Source: Dyella amyloliquefaciens (GTDB lineage: Bacteria; Pseudomonadota; Gammaproteobacteria; Xanthomonadales; Rhodanobacteraceae). Taken from it: a stretch of DNA of 64,000 nucleotides. The DNA is taken from contig NZ_SAYT01000007.1 in NCBI RefSeq assembly GCF_004296575.1, positions 496,001-560,000 on the forward strand, in the 5' to 3' direction. Each line of letters begins with the position of its first letter. Position 1 is the stretch's first letter. The notes under the pieces are model-generated. The model was not told the origin of the DNA. It saw only the letters and a list, made by a program, of their open reading frames with translations, and searched no databases. Positions 24,600-32,453 of the stretch are shown here, one piece after another. Both the position numbers and the translations under genes were made by a program.

Positions 24600-25552
24600 G
24601 GCAGCCGTGCCAGCGCATTCATGCAATGCGCGTAGTGACTGCGGCCATGGCCGAGGCCGATGTCTTCACCCGGCAGCCAGAGGGCGGTAGGCCGGCCCAC
24701 GGCCTCGGCTTCGCCGAGCCATCGCGCCAGGCGGGCAATGCGTGCCTCCGGCGAAAGCGTCGACAGGCTACGCCAGTCCAGCCGCCATTCCTCCTGCGCT
24801 TCCGGTTGTTCGAAATCCTTCACCAGCAGGTGTTCGTGGCGTGCGCTGTGCTTCCATGCGATGTGGCGTTGCGGATCGCCCGCGCGGTAATCGCGCAGTG
24901 CCGCAATGTCTTCGCCCTGGTGCAGGCGGCGGCGCAGATCCTGTTCACCCTGAAGCATGGGGGGCGGGCCGGCGGGTTCGGGGCGTGGCCACACCAGCAC
25001 GGCATGGTCGGGATGAATCCAGCTCCACGCATGGAACAGCCCCAGCGGCCAATTGCTCCACAGCTTGATTCTCGGCAGCGGCTGCCAGCCGCGCTGCGAA
25101 GTGGCGAGATTCAGCGACACCCAGGCTTCTGCGCGGGCGGCGACCATGAACGTTTCCGTTTGGCCGTCCATATCGGCGTGCACGGATGGGTGGGTGTGAT
25201 CCTCGCCGGTAAAGACCAGCTGGATCACCATGGGTTCGCCGGCCATGGCCTGGCCATGGCGGATGGCGGTCAGGCGCAGGCGGTGCAGGCTTCGAAATGC
25301 CACCAGCATGCTGGCGGTGCATGCCGAGCCAAGCATGCAGGTGAGGAGCAGCGCGGCATTGTTCGCATAGTTGAGTGCGCCAAGCAGCATTACCAGCAGC
25401 AACAGGGTGAATGCGATGCCAAAGGCGGTCGGCACGATGTAGACGCGCCGGCGGTGCAGCGTGATGGGCAGGCTTTCGGGCCGCTTGTAGCGGGTGAGCG
25501 CGGGCAGGCGCCGTTCGGCCCAGGCCTGGAGGCGACGGAAGGCCGCCGGCAT
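24596..25552 (-). CDS. DUF58 domain protein
   Basis: 318 aa from ATG 25552, which overlaps the MoxR stop by one base (TGATG); a TTG one codon earlier is possible. Two adjacent membrane spans at about 36-75, then a soluble region and the DUF58 signature LRDYRAGDPQRHIAWKHSAR, followed by a vWA-like fold. DUF58 proteins are encoded with MoxR AAA+ ATPases and are thought to be their partners; function is not established. Both gene junctions overlap, so expression is coupled. Confidence 0.88.
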   Translation of the reverse strand: MPAAFRRLQAWAERRLPALTRYKRPESLPITLHRRRVYIVPTAFGIAFTLLLLVMLLGALNYANNAALLLTCMLGSACTASMLVAFRSLHRLRLTAIRHGQAMAGEPMVIQLVFTGEDHTHPSVHADMDGQTETFMVAARAEAWVSLNLATSQRGWQPLPRIKLWSNWPLGLFHAWSWIHPDHAVLVWPRPEPAGPPPMLQGEQDLRRRLHQGEDIAALRDYRAGDPQRHIAWKHSARHEHLLVKDFEQPEAQEEWRLDWRSLSTLSPEARIARLARWLGEAEAVGRPTALWLPGEDIGLGHGRSHYAHCMNALARLP

Positions 25553-26493
25553 CAATCCACCGCGACGTCGGCCAGCAGCGCGCGCGCCAGGCTTTCACCG
25601 CTGGCGCCGCGCGTGGTGACCAGGCGGTGCGCGGCCAATGGCACGAACAAGGCCTGGATGTCTTCCGGGATCACGTGCGAGCGACCGCTCAGCATCGCCC
25701 AGGCACGCGCTGCACCAAGCAGGGCCAGGCCCGCGCGAGGCGAAAGGCCCACGCGGATGTCGGCGTGGCGGCGGCTGGCAGCGAGCAGGGCCTGCAGATA
25801 GTCCAGCAACGCACTGCTGGCGGTGACGCCCTGTGCCCGTCGCGACAGTTCGTTCAGGCCGGTGTTGTCCAGTTGTGGCGACAGCTGGGCGAGCAGGTCG
25901 CGTCGATCGCTGCCGGTGAGCAGTGCACGTTCCGCGGTGGCATCCGGATAGTCCAGCGAGACGCGCAGCATGAACCGGTCGAGCTGGGAATCGGGCAACG
26001 GAAAGGTGCCGGCGAGGTCCAGCGGGTTCTGCGTGGCCACGACGAAGAACGGCTGCGGCAGCGCATGCGTCTGCCCGTCCACGGTGACCTGGGATTCCGC
26101 CATCGCTTCCAGCAAGGCGCTTTGCGTCTTGGGTGTCGCGCGATTGATTTCGTCGGCCAGCAGCAGGCCGGTGAAGATGGGGCCGGGATGGAAGCGGAAC
26201 TGCCCGGTTTCGCGCTCGTAGACGCTTACCCCGATGATGTCCGACGGCAACAGATCGCTGGTGAACTGCACGCGCTGGAACTCCAGCGCGAAGCTTGCAG
26301 CGAGCGCATGTGCCAGCGTGGTCTTGCCCACGCCGGGAACGTCTTCCAGCAGCAGATGGCCGCCTGCGATCAGGCAGGTAAAGGCCAGCTTGACCTGGCG
26401 CGGCTTGCCCAGCAGCACACGATTGACCTGGCCCATGGCGGCCTCCAGTCGAGCGTGCAGCGTTTCATCGTGCAACGGAGTAATCGCGGACAT
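25552..26493 (-). CDS. MoxR-family AAA+ ATPase
   Basis: 313 aa from ATG 26493 (MSAITPLHDETLHARLEAAM); a start 12 codons earlier is less likely. Walker A is VPGVGKTT (52-59), Walker B LLADEINRATPKTQSALLEAM, sensor 1 FFVVATQNPLDLAGTFPLP and sensor 2 GLSPRAGLALL. All catalytic parts are intact. MoxR ATPases act as chaperones for partner proteins; the immediate candidates are DUF58 and TgpA downstream. A TACACT hexamer at 26550-26555 (minus) could be its -10, without a clear -35. Confidence 0.93.
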   Translation of the reverse strand: MSAITPLHDETLHARLEAAMGQVNRVLLGKPRQVKLAFTCLIAGGHLLLEDVPGVGKTTLAHALAASFALEFQRVQFTSDLLPSDIIGVSVYERETGQFRFHPGPIFTGLLLADEINRATPKTQSALLEAMAESQVTVDGQTHALPQPFFVVATQNPLDLAGTFPLPDSQLDRFMLRVSLDYPDATAERALLTGSDRRDLLAQLSPQLDNTGLNELSRRAQGVTASSALLDYLQALLAASRRHADIRVGLSPRAGLALLGAARAWAMLSGRSHVIPEDIQALFVPLAAHRLVTTRGASGESLARALLADVAVD

Positions 26494-26558
26494 GGGGTTC
26501 TGGCAGTGGGGAAGGGCGATGCAGGGCAAGGCTCGTGCGTGGTGTCGGCAGTGTAGCC

Positions 26559-26837
26559 GTGGGCGTTGCGCGCTGGCGAGCCGCGTTCCTGGCCGGTTTC
26601 GTGATGCCGTTCCTGCCCAAGCTCATGCTTGCCGTGACGCTGTCGCCATTCGGTGACGAGGCGTTCTATGGGCAGGAAGGCTGCCACCTCGCCTGGGGCT
26701 AGAGCGACCTTCCAGCGCCGGTGGCGTGGCCTACTCGCCTGGGTGAAGGCGTGGCTGGCCGTGGTTTGCTCGGCATGCGCTGGCGCTTCCTTGTGCTGGG
26801 TAGCGCGTTGCCGTGGCTGGTGCGCGACTCAACGTGA
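26559..26837 (+). pseudogene. Decayed N-terminal remnant of a GT-C (ArnT/PMT-like, GT39/GT83) glycosyltransferase
   Basis: One frame reads RWRAAFLAGFVMPFLPKLML then AVTLSPFGDEAFYGQEGCHL, AWG, a TAG stop (26700-26702), then SDLPAPVAWPTRLGEG, GLLGMRWRFLVLGSALPWLV and a TGA (26835-26837). This follows the start of ArnT-like polyprenyl-phosphate sugar transferases, whose consensus is near GDEAFYWQE..HLAWGYSDLPP. The TAG falls where the conserved Tyr codon belongs, and the Trp before Gln-Glu is now Gly. Nothing recognisable follows, where an intact gene would need roughly 400 more codons. The start is not defined. I read it as a dead gene fragment. Confidence 0.68.
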
Positions 26838-27034
26838 AGCGCGGGCGCGCTCCGCAGCACGCCATGCGGGAGCGTGATGAAGCCTCGAGGCGGCGCCACG
26901 GCGGGGTGCCGCCGCGGCGCCTTCACCAAGGAGGGCGGGTACCCGAGGTGTCGCCTGTCGTGGTGTTAGCGGATGAACGGCGCATGTCCTGGCACGCCGC
27001 CGTTGCAGCCGATTCGGGGCAAGGCTGGCGTTCT
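26838..27034. other. Non-coding gap after the pseudogene
   Basis: No frame here gives a recognisable protein. The only structure is a GC-rich inverted repeat around 26890-26925 (GGCGGCGCCACGG ... CCGCCGCGGCGCC). It probably represents further decayed sequence of the lost glycosyltransferase gene. Confidence 0.4.
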
Positions 27035-27619
27035 TCAGGGGAGCGTGATGCCTGCTTCGCGCAGTAGCCGTGCCAACGCGATCAGCGGCAGGCCGATCAG
27101 TGCACTGGGGTCTTCGTTGTCGATGCGCTCGAACAGGCTGATGCCCAGGCCTTCGCACTTGAAGCTGCCGGCGCAGTCCAGCGGTCGTTCCCGCTCGACG
27201 TAACGGGCGATCTCGTCCGCATCCAGGCTACGGAAACGTACGCGGGTATGGTCAACGTGGACCCGATCCTGCCCGCTGCGTGTGTCGTGAAGGCACAGCG
27301 CCGTATGGAAATGCACCTCGCGGCCCGAGCTGGCGGCGAGCTGGGCGCGGGCCCGTTCCACCGTGCCCGGCTTGTCCAGTACCAGGCCTTCGAGTTCGGC
27401 GACCTGGTCTGAGCCGATCACCAGGGCGTCATCCAGCCCTTCCGCGGCCGCTCGCGCCTTGGCGACGGCCAGGCGCAGGGCGCGGTCCCGGGGCGTCTCG
27501 TCAGGCAGATGGCTTTCGTCAGTGCCCGGCGAGCGCTGTTCGAACGAGGGGTAGAGCCGGCGCAGCAATTCGGCGCGGTAACGTGAGGTGGAGCCCAGCA
27601 CCAGGGTTGGAAGGGTCAC
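27035..27619 (-). CDS. Maf-family nucleoside triphosphate pyrophosphatase (YceF type)
   Basis: 194 aa from a GTG start that overlaps the upstream stop (GTGA). LVLGSTSRYRAELLRRL is the Maf N-terminal signature; DESHLPDETPRDRALRLA, VIGSDQVAELEG and GSFKCEGLGISLFERIDNED are the substrate and metal blocks. The F-K-C-E-G-L-G form fits the YceF branch, which prefers 7-methyl-GTP. Location divergent from yceD-rpmF is the same as for E. coli yceF. Cytoplasmic house-cleaning enzyme. Confidence 0.9.
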   Translation of the reverse strand: MTLPTLVLGSTSRYRAELLRRLYPSFEQRSPGTDESHLPDETPRDRALRLAVAKARAAAEGLDDALVIGSDQVAELEGLVLDKPGTVERARAQLAASSGREVHFHTALCLHDTRSGQDRVHVDHTRVRFRSLDADEIARYVERERPLDCAGSFKCEGLGISLFERIDNEDPSALIGLPLIALARLLREAGITLP

Positions 27620-28071
27620 GCGTCGTGTTCCCGCCGCAGGTGCTCGCGCATGGCGCTGTCCAGGTCATGTTGGGCGCGATCCAGTGCGGCCAGCAGAGGG
27701 CGCAACTTGTCGCGGGTATCATTCATCGCTGCCGCCGCCTCATCCAGCTGTTGCTGGCTGGCGCGGGGAGCCTGGTCCCGGATCCAGATGCGTTGCTGCA
27801 ACAGGGAGCGCAGCCCGGCATCGACGGCGTGGCGGGCTTCCTGCTCGCTGCTGGCCGGAAGATCAGGGTTCACCGACATCACGGCATGAGCCTGCTGCAG
27901 GCCGGTCCGGCAGGTCCGCAGGTCCAGTTCCAGGCGGTCGGCCAGCTCCAGCAGGCGATGCAGGCTGCCGGCGCGACGCTCAGCCCGGCGCCGATAGGCC
28001 GCAGTCATGCCGATCATCGCTGCAGCCAGCACCACCAGTGCAGCCAGGCCGATCATCAGGTAGGGGTTCAC
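27616..28071 (-). CDS. Small membrane-anchored coiled-coil protein, function unknown
   Basis: 151 aa from GTG 28071 (ATG five codons later is possible). One N-terminal membrane span, YLMIGLAALVVLAAAMIGMT, then a highly charged, Arg/Gln/Ala/Leu-rich helical region likely to form coiled coils (RRRAERRAGSLHRLLELADR, QQQLDEAAAAMNDTRDKLRP). I recognise no family. It overlaps the Maf gene by 4 nt, so it is co-expressed with it. Confidence 0.7.
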   Translation of the reverse strand: MNPYLMIGLAALVVLAAAMIGMTAAYRRRAERRAGSLHRLLELADRLELDLRTCRTGLQQAHAVMSVNPDLPASSEQEARHAVDAGLRSLLQQRIWIRDQAPRASQQQLDEAAAAMNDTRDKLRPLLAALDRAQHDLDSAMREHLRREHDA

Positions 28072-28169
28072 GGTATCGGCCGGTTCGTCGATGGAGGTGC
28101 CCGCAGTCTGCCGTACCGGGCGAATTCAGGCAAAATAGCCGGGATGGCGACTGAATTCCGGGTCACCCG

Positions 28170-28198
28170 TTGACTTCAAAGTGTTGTAATCCTAAGAT
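28170..28198 (+). promoter_or_regulatory. Strong sigma-70 promoter abutting the yceD start codon
   Basis: TTGACT (28170-28175), 17-nt spacer, TAAGAT (28193-28198). Transcription should start near 28204-28206, yet the candidate yceD start codons are ATG 28202 and ATG 28208. The message would therefore be leaderless or have a 5' UTR of only a few nt. No Shine-Dalgarno is present upstream of either ATG. Confidence 0.65.
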
Positions 28199-28201
28199 TT
28201 C

Positions 28202-28729
28202 ATGTCTATGTCCGTGACACTGCCAGAGTCCGTGGACGCTTGGCGCATGGTCTCGGCGCGGCGTTCTTTCCAGGGAGTACTTCCCATCGCTGCTTTGCGG
28301 CGACTGGGTGAGGCCTTGGCCGGTACGGAAGGAACCGCGCAATACGAGCTGGATTTTGGTCGCGACGAGTTCGGTACGGCGTACCTGGACCTGCGCGTCC
28401 AGGCACCGCTCACGCTGACCTGCCAACGCACCTTGGAGCCGTTCGTGCTGCCGGTGACGGTGGACAGCCGGCTTGGATTGATCCGTTTCGAGCGCGAGGA
28501 AGCAGCGTTACCGCCGGAGGTCGAGCCCTTGCTCGTCGCCGACGACGGCAAGCTGAACCTGGCGGATGTGATTGAAGACGAATTGTTGTTGGCGCTGCCG
28601 CTGATCCCGGTGAATCCGGACAGCACGCTGCCCGAAGAAGTAGTAGGCCCCGGGCCGGAGGAAGTCTCCTCTGGCGAAGGGCGTTCCGATAACCCGTTCG
28701 CGGTTTTGCGCGAACTCAAGAAACGTTGA
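28202..28729 (+). CDS. yceD: YceD (DUF177) 23S rRNA accumulation protein
   Basis: 175 aa (173 from ATG 28208). LDLRVQAPLTLTCQRTLEPF, LNLADVIEDELLLALPLIPV and C-terminal NPFAVLRELKKR match E. coli YceD. The CxxC of many homologues is reduced to one Cys here. YceD supports 23S rRNA accumulation and is nearly always next to rpmF, as here (18 nt). The N terminus aligns with the E. coli start, so a start much further inside is unlikely despite the close promoter. Confidence 0.92.
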   Translation: MSMSVTLPESVDAWRMVSARRSFQGVLPIAALRRLGEALAGTEGTAQYELDFGRDEFGTAYLDLRVQAPLTLTCQRTLEPFVLPVTVDSRLGLIRFEREEAALPPEVEPLLVADDGKLNLADVIEDELLLALPLIPVNPDSTLPEEVVGPGPEEVSSGEGRSDNPFAVLRELKKR

Positions 28730-28747
28730 TTTAGCTGGAGATTCGCC

Positions 28748-28942
28748 ATGGCCGTTGCCAAGAGCCGCAAGACCCCGTCCACCCGCGGCATGCGTCGTTC
28801 GCACGATGCGCTGAAGACCGTGCAGCTGGCCACCGATCCGACCAGTGGCGAGGTGCACCTGCGCCACCACGTCACCAAGGATGGCTACTACCGCGGCAAG
28901 AAGGTCATCGACACCAACACCGCGGTGGTCGAAGAGGATTGA
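28748..28942 (+). CDS. rpmF: 50S ribosomal protein L32
   Basis: 64 aa. [20 protein letters not shown] and [18 protein letters not shown] are the invariant L32 blocks. It lacks the zinc cysteines found in Gram-positive L32. A GGAG element precedes the ATG. In E. coli plsX would follow; here a hairpin and fabH follow directly. Confidence 0.98.
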   Translation: MAVAKSRKTPSTRGMRRSHDALKTVQLATDPTSGEVHLRHHVTKDGYYRGKKVIDTNTAVVEED

Positions 28943-28972
28943 TCGTTCCCGCAAGGGATACGGTTCCGCAGG

Positions 28973-28999
28973 GCGGCGCGATTTCGCGCCGCTTTGCGT
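28973..28999 (+). terminator. Terminator-like hairpin after rpmF
   Basis: GCGGCGCG, loop ATTT, CGCGCCGC (28973-28992), then TTTGCGTTT. The stem is strong but the T-tract is interrupted, so it may only attenuate read-through from yceD-rpmF into fabH. Confidence 0.5.
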
Positions 29000-29091
29000 T
29001 TATGCGATCACACACGTAACGTTGGCGGATTGGCGGCCGGCTGCAGCACGCTGCGCGGCTCTTTCGTCCCAGTCCGTCGCATGGAAAGTTA

Positions 29092-30066
29092 ATGGCCCAG
29101 ATTTACGCCCGCATCACCGGTACCGGCAGCGCGCTGCCCGAGCGAGTGGTGACCAACGCCGATCTCGAGAAAGTTGTCGAGACCAGTGACGAATGGATTC
29201 GCAGTCGCACCGGTATCCAGCGCCGCCACATCGCCGCCGAAGGCGAGACCACTGGTGACCTGGCCACCCAGGCCGCGTTGCGCGCCCTCGAGGCCGCAGG
29301 GGTCAAGCCGTCCGAGCTCGACCTGATCGTGCTGGGCACGACCACGCCCGACATCATCTTCCCGTCCACCGCCTGCCTGGTGCAGCACCGCCTGGGTGCG
29401 AATGGTTGCGCCGCTTTTGACGTCAATGCCGCCTGCTCGGGTTTCGTCTACGCGCTGGGCATTGCCGACAAGTTCATTCGCAGCGGCCAGTCCAAGAAGG
29501 TGCTGGTGATCGGTGCGGAAACGCTGACCCGCATGATCGACTGGAACGAGCGCGAGACCTGCGTGCTGTTCGGCGATGGCGCTGGCGCGGTGGTGCTGGA
29601 GGCTTCCGAGGAGCCCGGCATCTACGCCACGCTGCTGCATGCCGATGGCGGCTTCAAGCATCTGCTGTACAACCCGGTCGGTGTTTCGGTCGGTTTCAAG
29701 GACGAGCCCAATCACGGCGTGCGCATCAACATGTCCGGCCGCGAAGTGTTCAAGGTCGCGGTGAAGACGCTCGACTCGCTGGTCGACGAAACCCTGCAGG
29801 CCGCCGGCATGGAAGCCTCGCAGATCGACTGGCTGATTCCGCACCAGGCCAACCTGCGCATCATCGAAGCCACGGCCAAGCGCCTGGCGATGCCGATGGA
29901 GCAGGTGATCGTCACCGTGCAGGAACACGCCAACACGTCCTCGGGCTCGGTGCCGCTGGCGCTGGATTACGCCGTGCGTTCGGGCAAGGTGCAGCGTGGC
30001 CAGAACCTGCTGTTGGAAGCCTTCGGTGGCGGCTTTACCTGGGCCTCGGCGCTGCTGCGCTACTGA
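29092..30066 (+). CDS. fabH: Beta-ketoacyl-ACP synthase III
   Basis: 324 aa. Condenses acetyl-CoA with malonyl-ACP to start fatty acid synthesis. The Cys-His-Asn triad is complete: C115 (VNAACSGFVYAL), H251 (LIPHQANLRI) and N281 (EHANTSSGSVPLAL). Begins IYARITGTGSALPERVVTNA. Its stop is followed by an intrinsic terminator, so downstream fab genes probably have their own promoter. Confidence 0.97.
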   Translation: MAQIYARITGTGSALPERVVTNADLEKVVETSDEWIRSRTGIQRRHIAAEGETTGDLATQAALRALEAAGVKPSELDLIVLGTTTPDIIFPSTACLVQHRLGANGCAAFDVNAACSGFVYALGIADKFIRSGQSKKVLVIGAETLTRMIDWNERETCVLFGDGAGAVVLEASEEPGIYATLLHADGGFKHLLYNPVGVSVGFKDEPNHGVRINMSGREVFKVAVKTLDSLVDETLQAAGMEASQIDWLIPHQANLRIIEATAKRLAMPMEQVIVTVQEHANTSSGSVPLALDYAVRSGKVQRGQNLLLEAFGGGFTWASALLRY

Positions 30067-30091
30067 GCCCCTCGCTTAGCCCGAAGTCGCG

Positions 30092-30119
30092 AATGCCGCC
30101 CGAAAGGGCGGCATTTTTG
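30092..30119 (+). terminator. Intrinsic terminator after fabH
   Basis: AATGCCGCCC, loop GAAA, GGGCGGCATT (30092-30115) followed by T residues. A clean GNRA-loop stem. It breaks the fab series between fabH and fabD. Confidence 0.88.
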
Positions 30120-30264
30120 TTTCATGGCACCCGGACTTCCGCTTGGGGGTACTGCGGAAGCAGGGGGGGGGGCTGTACCCGCGTGCGTTAGCTGGAAGTG
30201 AAAAGGTGCAGGCTCGTCGCCTGACGCGCGTTCAGTGGCCGAAAGATGCCGCATCGGGATGGCA

Positions 30265-30278
30265 TTGATCTGCATCAA
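30265..30278. promoter_or_regulatory. Perfect FNR/Anr-type palindrome in the fabH-fabD gap
   Basis: TTGAT-CTGC-ATCAA matches the FNR/Anr/Dnr consensus TTGAT-N4-ATCAA at all ten fixed positions. It lies in the 334-nt gap between fabH and fabD, 123 nt before the fabD ATG. I see no good -10 at the class II spacing on either strand. The remainder of the gap, apart from the fabH terminator, shows nothing else I can name. Confidence 0.45.
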
Positions 30279-30400
30279 GCAATACCAGGTGATCCGGCGC
30301 CCAAAACGGGCCTGAAACAGCCCCGCGTGCGCGGATACAGCTGCGTATGGCGGCTAATGCTGGCACCATTCCATTTTTCGCTTCGGAACATCCACGCTCC

Positions 30401-31348
30401 ATGACTCAGACCGCCGCTACGCTCGCTTTCGTTTTCCCGGGGCAGGGCTCCCAGTCGGTGGGCATGCTGGCCGAGCTGGCCGCCGCCCATCCGGAAGTGA
30501 AGGCCACGTTCGACGAGGTTTCGCAGGGCGCCGGTGTCGACTTGTGGGCGCTGAGCCAGCAGGGGCCGGAAGAGGATCTCAACCGCACCGAGAACACGCA
30601 GCCCGCCTTGCTGGCAGCAAGCGTGGCCGTGTGGCGCGTGTGGCAGAAGCTTGGCGGTGGGCAGCCTGCGCAGCTGTCGGGCCATAGCCTGGGCGAGTAC
30701 AGCGCACTCGTGTGTGCCGGCGCGCTTTCATTGCATGACGCGGCGGCCCTCGTGGCCGAGCGCGGCCGCTTGATGCAGGCGGCGGTGCCGCCGGGCGTAG
30801 GCGCCATGGCGGCCATCCTGGGTGGCGACGACGCACAGATTGCAGCTGTGTGCGACGAAGTGGCGCAGGGTCAGGTGGTCTCACCGGCCAACTTCAACTC
30901 ACCGGGCCAGCTTGTCATTGCCGGCAACGCCGAAGCCGTGGATCGTGCGCTCGCCAAGCTGGCGGAGCAGGGCGTGAAGAAGGCGATCAAGCTCGCCGTG
31001 TCCGTGCCGTCGCATTGCGCGCTCATGCGCGACGCTTCCGATCGTCTCGGCGAGCGCATGGCGTCCATCCAGTGGCAGCTGCCGTCGATCCCCGTGATCC
31101 AGAACGCCGAAGCGCGCAGCTACAGCACGATCGAAGATATCCGCGGTGCGCTGCAGCGCCAGCTGTACCTGCCGGTGCGCTGGACCGAATGCGTGCAGGC
31201 GCTGGTGGCCGGTGGCGCCACGCGCGTGGCCGAAGCTGGCCCGGGCAAGGTGCTCGCTGGTCTCATCAAGCGCATCGACAAGAGTGTCGAGGCGCGCGCC
31301 ATCGGTACGCCTGCGGAACTCGACGCCGCGCGCGCCGAGTGGGCCTGA
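30401..31348 (+). CDS. fabD: Malonyl-CoA:ACP transacylase
   Basis: 315 aa from ATG 30401 (MTQTAATLAFVFPGQGSQSV); the 18-codon upstream extension does not resemble FabD. Nucleophile S96 is in GHSLGE and the catalytic H205 in SVPSHCALM. Supplies malonyl-ACP for chain elongation. Starts its own unit after the fabH terminator. Confidence 0.97.
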   Translation: MTQTAATLAFVFPGQGSQSVGMLAELAAAHPEVKATFDEVSQGAGVDLWALSQQGPEEDLNRTENTQPALLAASVAVWRVWQKLGGGQPAQLSGHSLGEYSALVCAGALSLHDAAALVAERGRLMQAAVPPGVGAMAAILGGDDAQIAAVCDEVAQGQVVSPANFNSPGQLVIAGNAEAVDRALAKLAEQGVKKAIKLAVSVPSHCALMRDASDRLGERMASIQWQLPSIPVIQNAEARSYSTIEDIRGALQRQLYLPVRWTECVQALVAGGATRVAEAGPGKVLAGLIKRIDKSVEARAIGTPAELDAARAEWA

Positions 31349-31369
31349 GCCGCTTTAAAGACATCATGC

Positions 31370-31391
31370 GCCGGACGTATCGACGTCCGGC
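31370..31391 (+). other. Perfect 9-bp hairpin between fabD and fabG
   Basis: GCCGGACGT, loop ATCG, ACGTCCGGC. No T-tract follows, so it is not an intrinsic terminator. It may influence mRNA processing or stability between the two genes. Confidence 0.45.
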
Positions 31392-31411
31392 CATCCAAAG
31401 GGAAATGACAG

Positions 31412-32155
31412 ATGAGCAAGACACTGCAAGGTGAGATCGCCCTCGTCACCGGCGCCAGCCGCGGCATCGGTGCCGCCATCGCCGACGAACTGGCGTCGCT
31501 TGGCGCGACCGTCATCGGCACGGCCACCAGCGAAAGCGGCGCAGCTGCGATCGGCGAGCGCCTGGCCCCGCACGGCGGCCATGGTCGCGTGCTCAACGTC
31601 ACCGGAGAGGGCGCTGTCGAAGCGCTGATCGACAACATCACCAAGGAATTCGGGCCGGTGTCGGTCCTGGTGAACAACGCCGGCATCACCCGCGACCAGT
31701 TGCTGATGCGCATGCGCGACGAAGACTGGCAGGCGATCCTCGATACCAATCTGACCTCGGTGTATCGCACGTCGAAGGCGGTCATGCGCGGCATGATGAA
31801 GGCGCGCAAGGGCCGCATCATTTCCATTGCCTCGGTGATCGGCCTGACCGGCAATCCGGGCCAGTCCAACTACGCCGCGGCCAAGGCCGGCATCATCGCG
31901 TTCTCCAAGTCGCTGGCGCGCGAGATCGGTTCGCGCGGCATCACGGTCAATGTGGTGGCCCCGGGCTTCATCGATACCGACATGACGCGTTCGCTGCCGG
32001 AGGAATCCAAGACGGCGCTGCTGGGTCAGATCGCGCTCGGTCGCCTCGGCGAAGCCAGTGACATCGCGAAGGCGGTGGCCTTCCTGGCGTCTCCGGCGGC
32101 CTCCTACATCACGGGCGAGACCCTGCACGTCAATGGCGGCATGTACATGCCGTAA
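31412..32155 (+). CDS. fabG: 3-oxoacyl-ACP reductase
   Basis: 247 aa short-chain dehydrogenase. NADPH-binding TGASRGIG at 13-20; active-site S141, Y154 and K158 (NYAAAKAG); NNAG at 88-91; C terminus ITGETLHVNGGMYMP as usual for FabG. Reduces 3-oxoacyl-ACP in each elongation cycle. It lies 63 nt after fabD with a hairpin between. Confidence 0.96.
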   Translation: MSKTLQGEIALVTGASRGIGAAIADELASLGATVIGTATSESGAAAIGERLAPHGGHGRVLNVTGEGAVEALIDNITKEFGPVSVLVNNAGITRDQLLMRMRDEDWQAILDTNLTSVYRTSKAVMRGMMKARKGRIISIASVIGLTGNPGQSNYAAAKAGIIAFSKSLAREIGSRGITVNVVAPGFIDTDMTRSLPEESKTALLGQIALGRLGEASDIAKAVAFLASPAASYITGETLHVNGGMYMP

Positions 32156-32273
32156 GGGGTGAAGAAATTGCGGCAAGCCCCGCCGCACGCTGCATTGTTT
32201 GAAACGGTCGAGTGCCCATCCAGCCTGCTGGCAGGGCGCCCGGCTTGCCGGCACGGGCCGGTTTAACAAGGAG

Positions 32274-32304
32274 TTGTCGCACGCAAGTTCGTTTTAGGCG
32301 ACAA
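32274..32304. promoter_or_regulatory. Inverted repeat upstream of acpP
   Basis: TTGTCGC (32274-32280) and GCGACAA (32298-32304), spaced by 17 nt, in the 298-nt fabG-acpP gap. Further down, TACAAT at 32382-32387 could be an acpP -10 (about 60-nt leader), but the -35 region (TGGCAG) is poor. The repeat could be an operator or a folded leader; no regulator is identified. Confidence 0.35.
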
Positions 32305-32453
32305 TTGCTTCTTTCGCGCCGGTCCCGTGGCCTGCGTATCACCACCGCTGGCGGACCATGGCAGCCCTGAGGGTTAGCCACTACAATCCGCGGCCATATG
32401 CCGGCTCCATGGCCGGTGTGACAGGTAACTACTCCTTGGGAGGTATTGGCAAC

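Noticed and set aside
26813-27067. Small plus-strand open frame overlapping the pseudogene end and the Maf gene
   Set aside because: No ribosome binding site or motif, low complexity Arg/Gly content, and antisense to the Maf gene at its 3' end.
29000-29020. CRP/Clp-like site GCGATCACAC upstream of fabH
   Set aside because: Only one half-site matches; the expected TGTGA half at the right spacing is absent.
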